Part shown: positions 48,731 through 58,793 of the stretch, in pieces
How the letters are laid out: each line of letters begins with the position of its first letter
Numbering within the stretch: the stretch's first letter is position 1
Origin: Marsupella aquatica
Lineage: Eukaryota; Marchantiophyta
Direction: 5' to 3'
Length of the DNA stretch: 64,000 nucleotides
Assembly (NCBI GenBank): GCA_973895155.1
Contig: OZ316891.1
Location: 9,362,001 to 9,426,000, forward strand
Program-made: the position numbers and the translations under genes
The notes under the pieces: model-generated
Told to the model about the DNA's origin: nothing
Databases searched by the model: none
What the model saw: the letters and a program-made list of their open reading frames with translations, nothing else

Positions 48731-49047
48731 AGAGAGATACGTGGTTCACCTCCACATGAGGCTACGTCCACGGGAACACACAAGAGCTTTACTGCACTCT
48801 AGGCCGACCGGCCATAGCAAGCATCCACAGCACAAGCTCTCCCTATCTCTCAACTAGCTCCGTAACAATGAGCCTAAGTTCCATCTCTCAACTAGCTCCG
48901 TAACAATGAGCCTAAGTTCCACCAGGGTCTGGCATCAGCCCTGGCTATATACACAACAGCACTACCGCTAACATTAGCTAAGTCCTAACCTGAGTTAGAC
49001 TAACTGGGGTTAGCTCATGAGTCACAAGACTAGAGCAATATCTAACA
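48666..49047 (-). repeat. 5' LTR of the Copia element, 382 bp
   Basis: It is the same as the 3' LTR except for about four substitutions and a 38-bp tandem duplication of the segment containing CTCAACTAGCTCCGTAACAA (about 48,848-48,920). The inner edge at 48,665 joins pol coding sequence directly, with no primer binding site. Confidence 0.95.
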
Positions 49048-49206
49048 GATATCAGGTGGCAATGGCAGAATCACACGCACCCTTTGCTTACAATGATGAT
49101 CACGTTAAAAGTAGTGGCATCATAATCCTGACACTTCAGAATGAAGCACTCGTGAAGAATGAATCTACCATCATTCTACCGTGAGCTCGTGTACAGGCGG
49201 TCCGGA

Positions 49207-49522
49207 AGCGCTTCAGTGCTCTCGACAACACTTGACTGTCGAGACGGGGCAGGGGTGGGTAGCGTTGGCAGGGTCGTGGACTCGGTTTGTGCTCCTGCCC
49301 GAATTCAGAACGGACGGACAACGGAAGGAAACACAATTGAGGCAGTCGAAGGAGAAATGGTAGAAAACAATCCAACGTCTGGTCAGGGGAATGGGTAGGT
49401 CGCATTGGATTTCGTGACGAGCATTATATTGGGTGCCGCTAGTATATTGGGTGCCGCTAGTATATTGGGTGCCGCTATAGTTTGAGCGCATTAATGCGGT
49501 GTAGATTTAACGCAAGCAGGGT
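49207..49522. repeat. Right terminal inverted repeat of the MULE
   Basis: Inverted partner of 34,991-35,268. It is longer because a unit of about 17 bp (TATTGGGTGCCGCTAGTA) is repeated three times at 49,427-49,480, whereas the left arm has a single GCGGCACCC. The terminal GCAGGGT is followed by the duplicated CACTCATG. Confidence 0.9.
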
Positions 49523-49530
49523 CACTCATG
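49523..49530. other. Right target-site duplication of the Mutator-like element
   Basis: CACTCATG, identical to the octamer before the left terminal repeat. Confidence 0.85.
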
Positions 49531-50972
49531 CAAAAGCACCCGGGTTTGGCCAAAGCTAGCGCGTGACTGGGCGACAGAAACAGCGTGATCAGCTGAGAGC
49601 CACCCACAAACTAATCATCAATACAGTAATCATTACGGGAGTAGTGCGTGCTCTGTCCTCCGAGCGACCCAGCATTCCAGGATGCCGTGGAATCGTGGAT
49701 GGATTCGTTCTTCAATGTCCAGGAGATAACTACGAGGAGAGAGTACAGCTGAACCAGAGTTGTTGTCGATTCTCTCCTCTCCTCTGCCCTCCTCACAATA
49801 GGCCTTCCCTTCCACCATCGTCATCATCACTGCTGTCGTCACTCTCGTCAACCCGATCCCCACCCTACCACATGGTTTCCCCTTCTTCGTCTGCCTCCTC
49901 TCTGCTTCTCTTCTCTCGTATGCTTTTGGTAAAGTTCAGCCCCTTCCTCCCCTTGCGTCGTCCAAAGGAAGGAAGGATTGAAGGAGAGGAGAGGAGAGGA
50001 GAGGAGAGCTTGAGGGAATTGTTCTTCGGGAATTCTGTGAGCCATACATTCTCAACAGACAGCCTCTGCTCTGCTGTGCGAGCAAGGAAAGGTTGAAACT
50101 ACTGTAGGAACCCTCAAATCTGCTGGCCGAGCAAGGAAGAAGAACTAGAGAAGGTAGGAACTGGGAACCCTTAAAATCTGCTGTCAGGGAAAGGAAGGAA
50201 GAACCTGAGGAGGTAGGAACTAGGTACTACGAACCATTGTTCGGCGCATCCATTCATTGACATGGGCGGAAGAATGAACGAGCGGGATTTCTTTCTAGCA
50301 AGAGGGCAGGTGTGACCCAGAGGCGGTGGCTTCCTCGCTTCACCACACTGCAGGTTCGCGGGCCAAGCTGAGGCCGCCTGCACGGGCCGTCCGATGAGGT
50401 TAGAATGTTTCAATTAAAACTAAAATCATACATATTTCTGACGGAGACGGTGACTTCGTTCTGAATAATTATAGCTCCAGAAAAGAAGTATCCTTGTGGG
50501 TCAATCTGAAAGAAGCTCAGGTTTGCTTGCCGCTATTGGGTGGAGGCATCATTCCTCCCTGTTGCAACGAACGTGCATGGGTGGTGCTGTTCGTCGGGGA
50601 GAGAGAAAGTGGGTCTGGAAGGGGACGGGAGGCATGTGGAGTACTCAAAGTGTAACTTGTCCTACTGGCCAAAGCTCCCCTTCGATCGCCAGCGACCTTT
50701 CTTTTGGGTAATCTTACCGCATGGTGACTACCTGAGCTGAAGTCCTCGCTGGTTGTATGCATGTGGTCTAGTTACTGTGTGTGCTCTGTATAATTCGTAT
50801 TTGACGCTTTCAAATAGGAGAGGTGCCACCACGGCTGGATAGTCTGGTCGTTGAGACAGGTATACCGGTCAATTAGGCAAGGAGAGAAGGGAAAAGCGGT
50901 GAGACAAAGGTGAGCAGGAGGACCCTGATGGTTTACTGCACAAGGATCGAATTGGAGTAATTTCGGGGAGCG
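49531..50972 (+). promoter_or_regulatory. 5' flank and leader of the ALMT gene
   Basis: No protein is recognised. A GGAGA microsatellite lies at about 49,982-50,009 and a pyrimidine-rich stretch at about 49,765-49,960, typical of plant leaders. The GC-rich segment 50,480-50,760 may be part of a leader exon. The MULE right end sits only 1.45 kb from the start codon, so the element may overlap or replace upstream control sequence. The exact promoter is not visible. Confidence 0.4.
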
Positions 50973-53900
50973 ATGGTCAAAGGAAGGACAGATGATGGGA
51001 GCCAACTGCAGGAGCCCCTTCTCCCTGATGGCCTGGGCAGCTTTAGCTCCCAGCCCTCGCCGAGTCCTCCTTCCAGACAGCATACCTTGGACTTGGAATC
51101 TAACAACGTAGACGGAATTCCGGCCGATTCAAACCAAAATCATGGTGGTGTATCAGATAAGCCACGGCTCGAGAGCCAGGGGTCGAGATATTTCTCGTCT
51201 CTGTCAGGCCAGTGGAAATTCAATCCCTCGCAGCATGGGCAGGAAAACTTATCATCAGCAAAGGACGTCCAGAAGGATAGGGCAAGACGCGCCCAAAGCA
51301 AGAGACGTCTGCGAAATCCTATCCAGAAGAAGTCCTTTGTGAGGCGAGCAGCTCATACTGCAGCTAATGAGCCGGTGTATTTTTTCAAGAATTTGATGTG
51401 GGGAGTAGTCTTGTGGCCAAAGTGGGCGTGGGAGGCAATTCGTTCCCAAAAGACTTTGACCATTTTGTCTCTAAAATCAGGTTGGAGCGCTGATCCTTCC
51501 ACAACCCATCCAATTCTGAATCCTCTGTATGTCGATCATCTTCAGGGGAAATAGACCCTTCTTTTCCTCCCTGTACAATTAAAATGTAGTTGCGATGTGC
51601 TTGGTCTTTAATGACATTTTAATAACCTTGCAAATTTAGCTTCTGGCGTCACAGGTCTCTTCTATAATTATTAGGTACTCATCATTGGCTGATGATTGAG
51701 GCCCACAATGTCCACAAGGAATGAAGGGTCGGTTGCAGTGTTTCGCAACATGCAGCTTTCTTGACCCTGATCGTTCTCAGCGCGCAATAGTCAATTCCCA
51801 ATTCTCGACACTTCGGCTTGAATTATCACACGAACTACTTTTGCAAATCGTCGGAGAATCAATTTGCTTGCTTCGTTGTACAAACTACGAGTCATGACGA
51901 GTGAGTCGCATAGTAATGCAGGAGCAAAACCTTCAATTCTCAACTCGACAAGGAATTAGGTCTCTATTGATTGGGACAACTCACTCGCTAACCCTAGTGA
52001 GTCGATCATGGAGCAGTAGTCAATTTCAACACTTGGACTTAACTTTTGACACAAACTAAGTTCGCAAAGCCGATTTATTTTCGAGAGGAAGCACAAAGAG
52101 GGCTATCGTTTTCAACCTGCCACTCGCGGAGACCATGTGCGATAATTGCTGCTCATGGACATGATGCTTGTCATTTTATTTAATTGGGCTTGTGTAGTTG
52201 ATGGGAAGACCTTCTTTCTCTAGGCATGGGATTGCCTTATTACAAGTCGTGCTCTTCTAGATCGAGTTTCTTCAACGTGCCCAAAATCTTGTCCTTGCTC
52301 GTACTGTCCCTAAGCCTGAACTAAATTGTCGTCAATTTGTGGCCGCATTCATGTAGTGGGGTTCTTGGTCTTGCAGGAGTCGGTATTACCGTCATGCAAT
52401 TCTTTTGCTATTTATGTATTTTTTTTCGGTTCCTGATGCTGAAAAACTATAGAGAAGACCATAGCAGGTCATCTAACATCCTTCCATGTGCTCAGGAATT
52501 GCTGCTGGTATTGCTTCCATCATATGTGTTCTCGACCTTCCAGCGCCATATGATGAACTTTCGATTATGGCTATTTGGGCCATTGTTACGATTGATATTC
52601 TTGCTGAGTCAAATATTGGGCTTTCCTTAAGCAAGGGTGTGAATCGAGTGGCGGGAACTTTCTCAGCTGGAGCTTTGGCTGTCATTTTAACTCAACTTGG
52701 ACCTGATGTACCAGAAAGCATATATCCTTACTATGTGGTACAACTCTGTCCTCTGAAATGTTTGCTTTGTTGTGAAGGATCGTCCTTGTACATTTGGGTT
52801 GTTTAGGTTGATCACATGACCGATTTCCTTTGCAAGCAGCAACTGTAGCATCACATATACCTGTGGAAGTTTAGCATACCATTTCAGTGTCTCCGGATAA
52901 CCTTGAACATCGTCAGAGCGAAATTCATAACCTGCAGGTGTTACGCACTGTCCATGAAGAGATAGTATCGATCATGGACGGAGTTTCAAGTCTCAAAGTT
53001 CTGTTGCAAAATGCTAATGCAGATTGCTGTCAAGACATGGCGAAGTTCTATTGCCTTTTGATTGTCCACTTCTTAGATATAAGATGACACTGACATATTT
53101 CGTTTGATGATTTGCAGGTATTTTGGGTCACATTCGGAGGTTTCGTGTTCCGGTTTTTGAAAGGAATACCTCCTCTAAAAGATCAGTGGGGTTATGCTTT
53201 TACTGTAGCAACCTTATCCTTTCACATTCTCCTCATTGGCACCTATCAGGAGCCGGAGAATTTGACGCTACCGCTAATGAGATTTTTAATGATATTATTT
53301 GGATTCTTCTTGTCTTCGCTTGTAAATGTAGTTTTCGAGCCAGTATACGCGGGAGATGCACTCCACAAACTGGTTGCAAAGAATTTTGACACAGCGGCGG
53401 AAGTTCTTTCCAGGTTAGACTCGGTTCCTCTCTCTATGTGGTCCCTTACAGGAGGATGTCGTTCTGCGTGGATCTTGCTTGTGGTTATCCCAAATGTTCA
53501 AGCTGGGTTTGACAATGTATCCACCTCTTGGAATCTGTATTGAGGTTGCTTTCCTTATTCGCGTGCTCCAAATTTTATAGATTCAGATGATTCATTGGAT
53601 CTTTGTCTTTTTGCAATCCCTGCAGATGTGTGAAAGAGTACAGTAACTCCACTATGCTAGATCATGTTCCGGACATCCTCTGTGGGCGATCAGAGGATGA
53701 TAAAATTCACCAAAGCTATCATGAAGTGGTTATGTCAGATTCAGACGTCGACAAGCTGGTATGCAATTGAACTTTTGAGGAGTTAGTTGACCTTAAGACG
53801 TGCGTGAGACTAGAAGAGGATGGTTTTCCTAAGCAGATTTGTTGGAGCTGGAGCAAATTATTAGACGCTTTTCTATTGAGTTTGGAAGTAGCTCTATCTA

Positions 53901-55482
53901 GATTAGCATCGTTCAGGTTGATCTTGCTGAAGCAAAATAATTAGGTTGGTGTTCAAGGGAGTAAACGCAGAGAAGGACCGGGAAACCCATGCATTTGATG
54001 TATGATGGCTAACCTGTCTGGAAAAATTAGTAGTGAACTGGTTGCTGTTTTTTAACCTTTGTAGAAATGCGCTGATCATTTCGTTTTGCAGCTAGGTGCC
54101 GTGACATGGGAGCCTTGTCATGGGCGCTTCTTTAGGGGTTATCCATGGCATCTCTATGATGATATAACAGATTATCTGCGTTATACATTGTACGATGTTA
54201 TTGCTCTGGACTCCTGCTTGAGGGCAAGCATACAAGCACCAAAATTTCTGCGGGATATATTCTCTGAGGTTTTTAACATTTCTGTTCGACTGTCATTTAA
54301 ATCATTCGATGCAGCGTGGTCTAAAGATTTGGTGTTCATTAGGAACTAGAATGCTGATGAGGTTCTATGGTGTCCGAGGTCCTCGAGTATTCTTCACTTT
54401 GTTAAGTTCTTGAACCTTGATGTAAGGATGTTGTCATATCTCTAGTGGATTTCTTTGATCTAGGACAACTGGAGACGCTTTCAACCAGGACTCGTATGAT
54501 TATTAAAGCCTGGATTATCGGACAAACGCAGGAAATGACTGTCATTGCCGAGGAGTGTGCGATGGTGCTTCATACTTTGGCTGATAGTATGCGAAATATG
54601 AAGAAGTTTTCTTCGGAGGATATTTTGTGTCGAGCTGAAGAAGCAGCACTTGCACTTCAGAACAAGATCTACATTAACACTCACCTCTTGTTGGGTAGCG
54701 GTGCTATGGAGTCTCCCAGATACCCTTTTTATGTTGCCTCGAGTCATGCAGATGGTGATCAATGGGGTGTTGCCGGAAACCCAGTAACTGACAATAGAGG
54801 CCAAGAAGAAGACCATTCCAAAGTGGGTCCAAATGATGTGCTTGATAACTGTTCAGACTACTCCGGTCACTCCAGCAAATCTGGAAAGCATTTTAGGTTC
54901 AATTCTGACGAGAATGATGCAAGTCGTCCCAGCTTCCACAACTTTTCAGCACCTGTGCCAGTTGCGCAGCAGCAGGACTTTGATCAGCTGGAATCTAGCA
55001 TTGGCAGAAACGTCCAGGACAATTGTGGTTCTGATATCAGAGAGATCGAGCAGACTTTAAACTTATCCCCCGGACAACCTGGGCATGAACTGAATCAGAG
55101 GTTGGGGGAGATAGATGATCATGGCAAGCAAGGGGCGTCAGTCGAGAGAGGTAAACATGGCTTCCCTCTTCATGACCTTCGAGTGCAGACCGGAGCTTCC
55201 CAATTTGACCCGGCAGATGGGACCACCAGTTTTGCGAGCAAGATACCAGGGCGACCATCTGCTGGATGGAAGCAAAATTTTATGCAGAGAAGGTCGAGCT
55301 TAGGTCATAACTGGGAAGGCACCCTAGAAAGAATATCTGCTTTGTCACTTGTAAAATTTGCTTCTTTATTGATTGAAGTAGTTGCAAAAATGAAGTTTAT
55401 TGTAATTTCTGTAGATGAGCTATGCCAAGCCGCGAGATTTCAAGAGATTAGTACAGAGGAGAACACAGAGAACGTCCAGTAG
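50973..55482 (+). CDS. ALMT: Aluminum-activated malate transporter (ALMT) family anion channel
   Basis: Six exons join in frame: 50,973-51,480, 52,496-52,737, 53,118-53,413, 53,626-53,758, 54,092-54,268 and 54,532-55,482, giving about 768 residues. A long hydrophilic N-terminus holds an acidic dileucine motif (QEPLLP, residues 13-18) of the kind that sends ALMTs to the tonoplast, then a basic cluster. Exons 2 and 3 encode the six membrane spans, including MAIWAIVTIDIL, LSKGVNR, WGYAFTVATLSFHILLIGTY and PVYAGDALHKLV. Exon 4 has VKEYSNSTMLDHVP, and exon 5 the family signature WEPCHGRFFRGYPW. Exon 6 has the conserved helical segment (CAMVLHTLADSMRNM), a long Ser/Asp-rich stretch unlike most family members, and a terminal ALMT helix (FASLLIEVVAKMKFIVISVDEL). 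The family conducts malate and other anions across the plasma or vacuolar membrane. Family assignment is firm; the location is inferred from the dileucine motif. Confidence 0.92.
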
Positions 55483-57770
55483 GCTGTTCATGAATTATGA
55501 TTTTGAACTTCATTCAATTGGTTTTTGTCCTTCCGACCAACAGTTTGTAGTGCTGTTGAGAAGTCTGAGTGGGGCAGTTTTCCAGCCTACATTGGTACGA
55601 CTGGGAATGCCACCTGCAGTGCGTTAGCTTTATAGCAATTATGGTATGAATATGGATGGTCTCATAACTTGAGGCACAAGCAGTCCAGCATTTTAAGATT
55701 TGCTGGCAGTGGAAGTTATGACCACTTTGAAGTGATCCTCATCAATCAAATTGAAGGAACCCAACTTAGCAACTCATTCAAGCAAGTTCTGCCATTTAGG
55801 CAGCAGGCGCTGGTTGTGCCTACCTAAAGCTTGTTCTGTGCTACAGGAAAGGGTTCGTCAACTATGAAAGAGAAATTCAAAACAGGGGAGAAGGAGACAA
55901 ACATGAGCTTGAGCGCAACCTGTGGTTGGTGTAGAGATGGCAATTGCAGGAAAATGCGTTTCAATGATCCCATTCCCAATCCATGTGCCTGTCGAGTGGC
56001 CTTCGGATTTCAGATTGTCTAATGTCCTCTGATTTCATGTTGACTACATTCAAAATATTTGTTTCAAGATGCCTACGTTCCCCAAATTATCCCCGATCGA
56101 TCTTCAAGATACTCATCAATCAGTACCAAGAATTGACCTGACCACACCATGGGGGGCTTTCGCAGATAATTTCTAAGGATACCAACCATCAGTAATTATC
56201 ATGGAATGGTGCAGACTGTAGGAGACGACAAAGGTGAAATAAGCCGTTCATATTCACCAATGATCCATATAGTCATGTGCATGCTGTGATTTGGCTTGTT
56301 TCTCGTGGGCCATTACTGTCTGCAATCCATGACATCGATCATGTGTTTTCTTGCCCATTGTTTGGTAAATAGACCACTCCCATTTTTTGGCACGATCGGT
56401 TATTATATAGTGGTCAGATTAGATGGATGGATATATGTTAATGGGGTTACTCATGAAATCCTTCACAAGAGTGGGGAGGCAAGATCTTGATGTCAGCCCA
56501 TGAGACTACAAGGCTCAGAGCTTCATCAGATGACATTCGTATGAGATTAATATGTTGTATAGCCTCTCATAAAGGAAACACATTGGAGGGGGTTAATCTT
56601 GATGTCAGCCCATGAGACTACAAGAATCAGAGCTCCAACAAGAGCTTGTCAGATGACATTCGTATGAGATTAATATGTTGTATAACCTCTCATAAAGGAA
56701 ACACATTGGAGGGGGTTAATGGCCGTAGGATAACCCATCGCTCTTAGAGGATTATGGGCTGTATTTCCTAGGGCTGTTAGCTCGGGGGATTACAACCCAC
56801 GTACTCCAAAGTGGCCAAGGATTATTTTGTAGACACTAAGTGTATTTTTGTCCTACTTTTCACCAGAAAACTTTCAACCAAGTCTCTTAACCCTGAGGTA
56901 GGGTGCCCAAAATCTCATAACCTCCCTAAATTAGGCTGAGCAAAGAGTTAAGACCATCTCCATGAATTTTTTTAAATAACTTTCAACTTCATTGCCTTTT
57001 TTTAACAACTTTCAACTTCATTGCCACTAAAGATGTTCAAATTTAAAATGTTGCCAGTATTTTTTTGTATATACAGATTTACCACGGTTTTCTCATGTGG
57101 CTACCTTGGTTACATTGGTGAACTTGCCATGCATATATGAAACGGTGACATATTTATAAATACCAAAAAAGCAATGACATGACAATATTGTAAATTGGAA
57201 CATCTTTAGTGACAAAATAGTTATCTTTAGTGACAGAAAATGATGGTCCCATGGACCACATAGTTGGTCTTTGAAACCCCAATGAACCACATTTCGCAAA
57301 ATTTGAGTTTAATTGTAATAATTTGATGTTCATAAATTCAAATAATTTTTTTAGCTTTGAGGATGTGCTAGATGAGTAGTTAAGCTATACTTCCATCAAA
57401 GTGATTGTGATTCTTTTGGCCATTTTGGTTGAATTATTCATCATGGAATCCGGAGAGGCAAATTTTATTACATTAATTTTCATTGCATTAATATGAAATA
57501 TTAGGGCTTGTGTGTTTTTGTGTCTCATCCTTCTCTACAGTAGTTGCCTTACCAGAGAAAAACTAAAAATTAATTTAGGACTCATAATTATCAAATTATA
57601 AGCCCCAAACCCCCACGGACTACCAAATGTGGTTGACGAGAGCATTGTGTCCAACCTGGTGGTCCATACTGACTTCACTTTCTTAATAAGAAAATACTTA
57701 AAAGCTGAAATCTTGAATCAAAATGAAATTCACCAGAAGTTTAACTGGGGCCCCCAATCTCGCCTATGAC
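55483..57770. other. Intergenic DNA between ALMT and SEC10
   Basis: The first few hundred bases are probably the ALMT 3' untranslated region. After that no gene or RNA is recognised; the sequence becomes strongly AT-rich after 56,800. Confidence 0.45.
56486..56720. repeat. Two-copy tandem duplication, 112-124 bp
   Basis: Copies start at 56,486 and 56,598 with CTTGATGTCAGCCCATGAGA and end with CACATTGGAGGGGGTTAAT. The second copy has about 12 extra bases (around CAACAAGAGCTTG). The close match implies a recent duplication. Non-coding. Confidence 0.92.
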
Positions 57771-58115
57771 GAGCAAGACCAGACTAGACCAGAGGCTCCA
57801 ATCTCGCCTACTATGATCTAGACCAGACTAGACCAAACTAGACTAGACTAGACTAGACTAGACTAGACTAGACTAGACCAGAGGCCCCAATCTCGCCTAT
57901 GACGATCATAAGCAGACTAGACCAGACTAGACCAGAGGCCCCAATCTTGCCTATGATGACCTAGACCAGACCAGACCAGACCAGACCAGACCCGACTAGA
58001 GCAGACTAGACCAGAGGCACCAATCTTGCCTGTGATGACCTAGACCAGACCCGACCCGACCAGACCCGACCAGACCAGACCAGACCCGACCAGACCAGAC
58101 CTCTCGAACCAAAGT
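57765..58115. repeat. GACTA/GACCA pentanucleotide minisatellite
   Basis: Runs of GACTA (57,836-57,880), GACCA and GACCC alternate with a spacer AGAGGC(C/T)CCAATCT(C/T)GCCTA that recurs four times. Related AGACCAGACTGG-type fragments continue to about 58,250. It lies within the 5' flank of SEC10, ending about 680 bp before the start codon. Confidence 0.93.
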
Positions 58116-58420
58116 CGGGCGCCCAATTGCCAGCTGTCCGTCGTCGCGTCCGTCCTCCTCCCGTCCGAGGGAGAAACGCAGTCCGGAAATGACCGGACTG
58201 GATCAAACCAGACTGGTCTAACTCAGACTGGAGAAAACCAGACCGGAGCTCGCGCGACTGCACCAAAATCATTGTTCGGATGCAGACGCTTAGTAATATC
58301 GATCAAACTGTTCGATCGGAGCCCTGCCTTTTCTTCCTTCCCGCTTCTCTCGCATTGAAGCAAAACTCCTGTTCTGTTCTCCACTCTGTCCCTTCCTCTT
58401 CAAGCGAAGCCCAAGCGAAG

Positions 58421-58466
58421 GGGAGTGGAGTGGAGTGGAGAGTGGAGTGGAGAGTGGAGAGTGGAG
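58421..58466. repeat. GGAGT microsatellite in the SEC10 leader region
   Basis: A GGAGTGGAGTGGAG-type run with AGAGTGGAGAGTGG interruptions, about 330 bp upstream of the SEC10 start codon. Confidence 0.9.
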
Positions 58467-58744
58467 AAATCGTTCTCGTCTTCCGTGTCCTTGCTTTGCT
58501 CTGCCTGCCTGTGTTGGTACAGCTCGGTCAGTCCGTGCTTTTGGTGGTGCTCCGTCTCTGTTTTTCCTCTGTTTGCTCCGTCATTCTTCGCGATTCGGGC
58601 TCTGGATCGACCGCTCCATCCGCCCCTGGAGCGATTGAGCGCATGAGCGCGCTCGGAGGGAAGGTGTGGCGATGACTTGATTCTCCGCACTGAAACTTGA
58701 GGTTGGCAATCTTATATCACTCGTTTGTCCAAGCGATCGGTGCC

Positions 58745-58759
58745 ATGGAGGAGATCTGA
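58745..58759 (+). promoter_or_regulatory. Short upstream open reading frame before SEC10
   Basis: ATGGAGGAGATCTGA encodes Met-Glu-Glu-Ile and ends 34 bases before the SEC10 ATG. The first ATG is in fair context (GCCATGG). If the transcript starts upstream, this could lower translation of the main frame. Confidence 0.4.
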
Positions 58760-58793
58760 TTTATGTTCTGGTGGAGGCCGTACTCGTCACGAA

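Larger units (their letters stand above)
45231..49047 (-). mobile_element. Ty1/Copia retrotransposon nested in the MULE, 5'-deleted
   Basis: The 3,817-bp insertion has TG..CA LTRs at both ends and a GATAT target duplication. It is oriented on the - strand. It encodes integrase, reverse transcriptase and RNase H in one frame with two stops, but has no gag, protease or tRNA primer binding site. The 5' LTR runs straight into the pre-integrase domain. A polypurine tract (AAGGGGGAGTT on the - strand) precedes the 3' LTR. The two LTRs differ at only about four bases plus one 38-bp duplication, so insertion was recent. Since primer binding is missing, it probably moved with help from a complete relative, or lost its front after insertion. 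Confidence 0.95.
34991..49522. mobile_element. Mutator-like (MULE) two-gene transposon, decayed
   Basis: The element is 14,532 bp, or about 10.7 kb without the nested Copia insertion. It begins ACCCTGC and ends GCAGGGT. Long inverted repeats sit at both ends, with an 8-bp target duplication outside them. Inside are a + strand gene of unknown family (37,347-40,272) and a - strand MULE transposase gene (45,004-40,907), which converge at about 40.3-40.9 kb. Maize MuDR has the same design: roughly 200-bp terminal repeats and convergent mudrA and mudrB. A TTTATGTTCTG-like motif fills the introns in sense orientation to both genes. Both genes carry several stops, most explicable as C-to-T changes, so this copy cannot move itself. 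Related active copies may exist elsewhere. Confidence 0.92.

Noticed and set aside
49563-50096. A 177-codon open frame upstream of ALMT
   Set aside because: It opens with GTG rather than ATG, is low-complexity Ser/Arg-rich from a microsatellite, and resembles no family; more likely leader or promoter DNA.
52887-53087. Open stretch inside ALMT intron 2 that looks mildly coding
   Set aside because: Exons 2 and 3 join perfectly in phase without it, and it matches nothing in the ALMT family.
58759-58772. TTTATGTTCTGG copy in the SEC10 leader
   Set aside because: A single copy, not beside a 3' splice site; no sign that the transposon motif is part of host introns.
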